This document shows positions 5,873-7,316 of a stretch of 7,316 bases of DNA, piece after piece. The stretch covers positions 1 through 7,316 of the forward strand of contig CANGGC010000112.1 in assembly GCA_947453125.1 (NCBI GenBank). Direction: 5' to 3'. The stretch comes from Planctomycetaceae bacterium (GTDB lineage: Bacteria; Planctomycetota; Planctomycetia; Pirellulales; UBA1268). The number at the start of each line of letters is the position of its first letter. Position 1 is the first letter of the stretch. The notes beneath the pieces are model-generated. The model had not been told where the DNA came from. It searched no databases and was given only the letters and a program-made list of their open reading frames with translations. Made by a program: the position numbers and the translations under genes.

Positions 5873-6087
5873 TGGCCGAGCTTCATGAGGCGGGCCTTGG
5901 CGTCGGCCCAGGTCGCCACGGTTGCCCGCCCGTCCTCGAGCCTTCGCGACCGTTCCTCGAGAATGTCGCGATGCCACTCGGGGGATGGCACGTCTCCGGG
6001 ACGGGCGCAGAGGCTCTGCCAGACGGTTTCCAGAAGCCGTACCTTCTCGGCAACGGACATTGATTCAATCGCCAAGTCGACAGACAT
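5869..6087 (-). CDS. Antitoxin, Unstab_antitox / TIGR02574-like addiction module component
   Basis: A 72-residue partner of the downstream toxin. The pattern fits the short 'putative addiction module component' family: an N-terminal helix with EKVRLLETVWQSL (14-26), a PSPEWHRDILEERSRRLEDG segment (34-53) and a C-terminal WADAKARLMKLG that probably wraps the toxin. It should neutralise the toxin by direct binding and be degraded faster than it. Whether it binds DNA itself is unclear, since no ribbon-helix-helix or helix-turn-helix is obvious. The ATG at 6087 has GGAGG 5 bases upstream. A second in-frame ATG (residue 10, MSVAEK) could give a shorter form, but the strong ribosome-binding site favours the first. 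It is the first gene of a possible operon, 108 bases after the DUF1501 gene ends. Confidence 0.88.
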   Translation of the reverse strand: MSVDLAIESMSVAEKVRLLETVWQSLCARPGDVPSPEWHRDILEERSRRLEDGRATVATWADAKARLMKLGQ

Positions 6088-6092
6088 GGTTG

Positions 6093-6097
6093 CCTCC
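6093..6097 (-). promoter_or_regulatory. Strong ribosome-binding site of the antitoxin gene
   Basis: GGAGG on the minus strand, 5 bases before the ATG at 6087. It is the strongest such site in the right half of the window, consistent with antitoxin being made in excess of toxin, whose start is embedded in the antitoxin's end. Confidence 0.7.
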
Positions 6098-6108
6098 GTG
6101 TGATCCGC

Positions 6109-6117
6109 TTACTGTAA
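6109..6117. promoter_or_regulatory. Small palindrome TTACTGTAA upstream of the toxin-antitoxin genes
   Basis: A perfect dyad (TTAC-T-GTAA), AT-richer than its surroundings, lies 21 bases before the antitoxin ATG. On the minus strand it includes TACAGT, a weak -10-like box, so an operator overlapping the promoter is conceivable, as in autoregulated toxin-antitoxin operons. It is short and has no second copy nearby. Confidence 0.25.
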
Positions 6118-6172
6118 CGAGTCGCTTTCTCCAGCACCTGCCCGCGGCTCTTCTGGCGGCCCGACGAGACGC

Positions 6173-6185
6173 TTGCCCGCGGCAA
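6173..6185 (-). terminator. Possible short hairpin after the DUF1501 gene
   Basis: TTGCC-CGC-GGCAA, a perfect 5-bp stem with a 3-base loop, begins 10 bases after the DUF1501 stop codon. No T-run follows on the minus strand, so it is a weak terminator candidate. The inner ten bases TGCCCGCGGC recur at 6139-6148 as a direct repeat. Confidence 0.25.
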
Positions 6186-6195
6186 CTTCGCCCCA

Positions 6196-7316
6196 TCACG
6201 CCAGGACTTCCCGCACGACATGGCCGTGGACGTCGGTGAGGCGGCGGTCGACGCCGGCGGTGCGGAACGTGAGCCGGGTGTGGTCGATGCCGAGGAGATG
6301 GAGAATCGTCGCCTGGAGATCGTGGACGCTGGTCGTGCCGGTGGCGGTTTGATAGCCGAGCTCGTCGCTCTCGCCGTGCGTGGCGCCCGCCTTCACGCCG
6401 GCGCCGGCAAGCCAAGTCACGAACGTGCCGCCGTTGTGGTCGCGGCCGTCGCCCCCTTGCGCGAACGGGGTGCGGCCGAACTCGGTCGTCCAGATCACGA
6501 GCGTGTCGGAGAGGAGGCCGCGGTCGCGGAGATCGTCAAGGAGGGCGCCGATCGGCTGGTCGACGCTCTTGGCCATCGGCGGAAGCTCACGCGAAATGCT
6601 GCCGTGGTTGTCCCAGTTGTCGACCGCCCCCTGCGGGCCGCTCCACACCTGCACGAACCGCGTGCCACGCTCGATCAGCCGCCGGGCGATCAGGCAGCGC
6701 TTGCCGAAGTCTGCCGTCTCCTTTTGCTCGATGCCATAGGCGGCGATCGTCGCCGGGGTCTCTCCCGCGATGTCGAAGGTGGCCGGCGCCGAGAGCTGCA
6801 TCCGGGCGGCGAGCTCGCCGGACGCGATCCGGGCTTCGAGGTGCGTGTCGAGGGGGCGGGCGGCGGCATGACGGCGATTGAGCCGGCTGATTGCGGCGAG
6901 CGTATCGCGATCGGCATCGCCCCGTGCAAACGGGAAGGCCTCTGAGGCGAAAATGTCGGGGATCGGCTCGGGGCGGCCGAGATCGACGACGGTTCCCTGA
7001 TGGCGGGCCGGCAAAAAGCCCGCTGAAAAGTTCCCTTTTTGGTTGTAGGGGAGGCCACGCGGGTCGGGGAGGACGACAAACTCGGGAAGGTTGTCGACGA
7101 TCCGCCCCAGGCCATACGACACCCAGGCGCCGAGACAGGGAAACCCGGGAAGCATGAACCCGGTGTTCATCATGTAGCTCGCCGGTCCATGGACGTTCGT
7201 CGTCGTCTTCATCGCCATCAGGAACGCCATCCGATCGACGCGTTCGGCGTGACAGGGGAACATGCTGCTCACCCATCGCCCTGTCTCGCCATGCTGGGCA
7301 AACGGAAACGGGCTCT
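6196..7316 (-). CDS. DUF1501 protein, sulfatase/alkaline-phosphatase-like, 5' end beyond right window edge
   Basis: About 372 C-terminal residues are visible. The frame is open to the window edge (SPFPFAQHGETGRWVSSMFP at the start), and full DUF1501 proteins have roughly 450-490 residues, so about 100 residues, normally including a Tat-type signal, are missing. The family has the alkaline-phosphatase superfamily fold and is very abundant in Planctomycetes; substrates are unproven, with sulfated polysaccharides often proposed. Visible landmarks, numbered in this fragment, are HGPASYMMNTG near 42-52, SYGLG near 66-70, NWDNHG at 233-238, TEFGRTPFAQG at 277-287, GRDHNGG at 290-296, LGYQTATG near 319-326 and LTDVHGHVVREVLA at the C-terminus. 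The Asp/His-rich motifs are the likely metal and active-site residues. Genes of this family usually follow a DUF1549/DUF1553 cytochrome-like gene, which would lie to the right of this window. Confidence 0.95.
   Translation of the reverse strand, partial: SPFPFAQHGETGRWVSSMFPCHAERVDRMAFLMAMKTTTNVHGPASYMMNTGFMLPGFPCLGAWVSYGLGRIVDNLPEFVVLPDPRGLPYNQKGNFSAGFLPARHQGTVVDLGRPEPIPDIFASEAFPFARGDADRDTLAAISRLNRRHAAARPLDTHLEARIASGELAARMQLSAPATFDIAGETPATIAAYGIEQKETADFGKRCLIARRLIERGTRFVQVWSGPQGAVDNWDNHGSISRELPPMAKSVDQPIGALLDDLRDRGLLSDTLVIWTTEFGRTPFAQGGDGRDHNGGTFVTWLAGAGVKAGATHGESDELGYQTATGTTSVHDLQATILHLLGIDHTRLTFRTAGVDRRLTDVHGHVVREVLA

Noticed and set aside
6220..6945. A 241-residue plus-strand open frame opposite the DUF1501 gene
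   Set aside because: It is antisense to conserved DUF1501 motifs and its Val/Ala/Gly/Arg-rich composition is typical of shadows.

Overview
GC-rich, tightly packed bacterial chromosome fragment, most likely from a planctomycete (Pirellulales-like). The best clue is a DUF1501 (sulfatase-like) gene on the right edge, a family expanded in Planctomycetes. A secreted beta-propeller, an ankyrin protein with a distinctive C-terminal extension and mostly about 70-75% GC coding DNA fit this. The assignment is inference; there is no rRNA in the window.

Left part (1-2774): two divergent core units share a 160-base intergenic region. On the minus strand is the 5' two-thirds of a formamidopyrimidine-DNA glycosylase gene (mutM/fpg, GTG start at 536), cut by the left edge. 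On the plus strand is trpB-trpA, with stop and start codons overlapping as ATGA. The two enzymes form tryptophan synthase and catalyse the last two steps of tryptophan synthesis. The shared region holds a plausible -10 box and two perfect inverted repeats, one of them (8-bp stem) in the presumed trpB leader.

Middle and right part (2840-7316): every gene is on the minus strand, convergent with trpBA. In transcription order from the right they are: DUF1501 protein (5' end outside the window); a type II toxin-antitoxin pair (Unstab_antitox-like antitoxin, then RelE/ParE-like toxin, ATGA overlap); a DUF4375 protein; an unrecognised small protein with two membrane segments; a secreted five-bladed-propeller, glycosidase-like protein (ATGA overlap with the small gene); and an ankyrin-repeat protein. 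Short gaps (34, 84, -4, 39 bases) suggest that the genes from the antitoxin to the ankyrin protein may be co-transcribed. Sampled lines of the stretch from about 4.6 to 6.1 kb are near 50% GC against about 75% in sampled flanking lines, which suggests a more recently acquired cargo block.

I see no RNA genes, insertion sequences, CRISPR arrays or tRNAs. No known complex novel system is visible. The least-explained part is the cluster of antitoxin, toxin, DUF4375 protein, two-TM protein and propeller.
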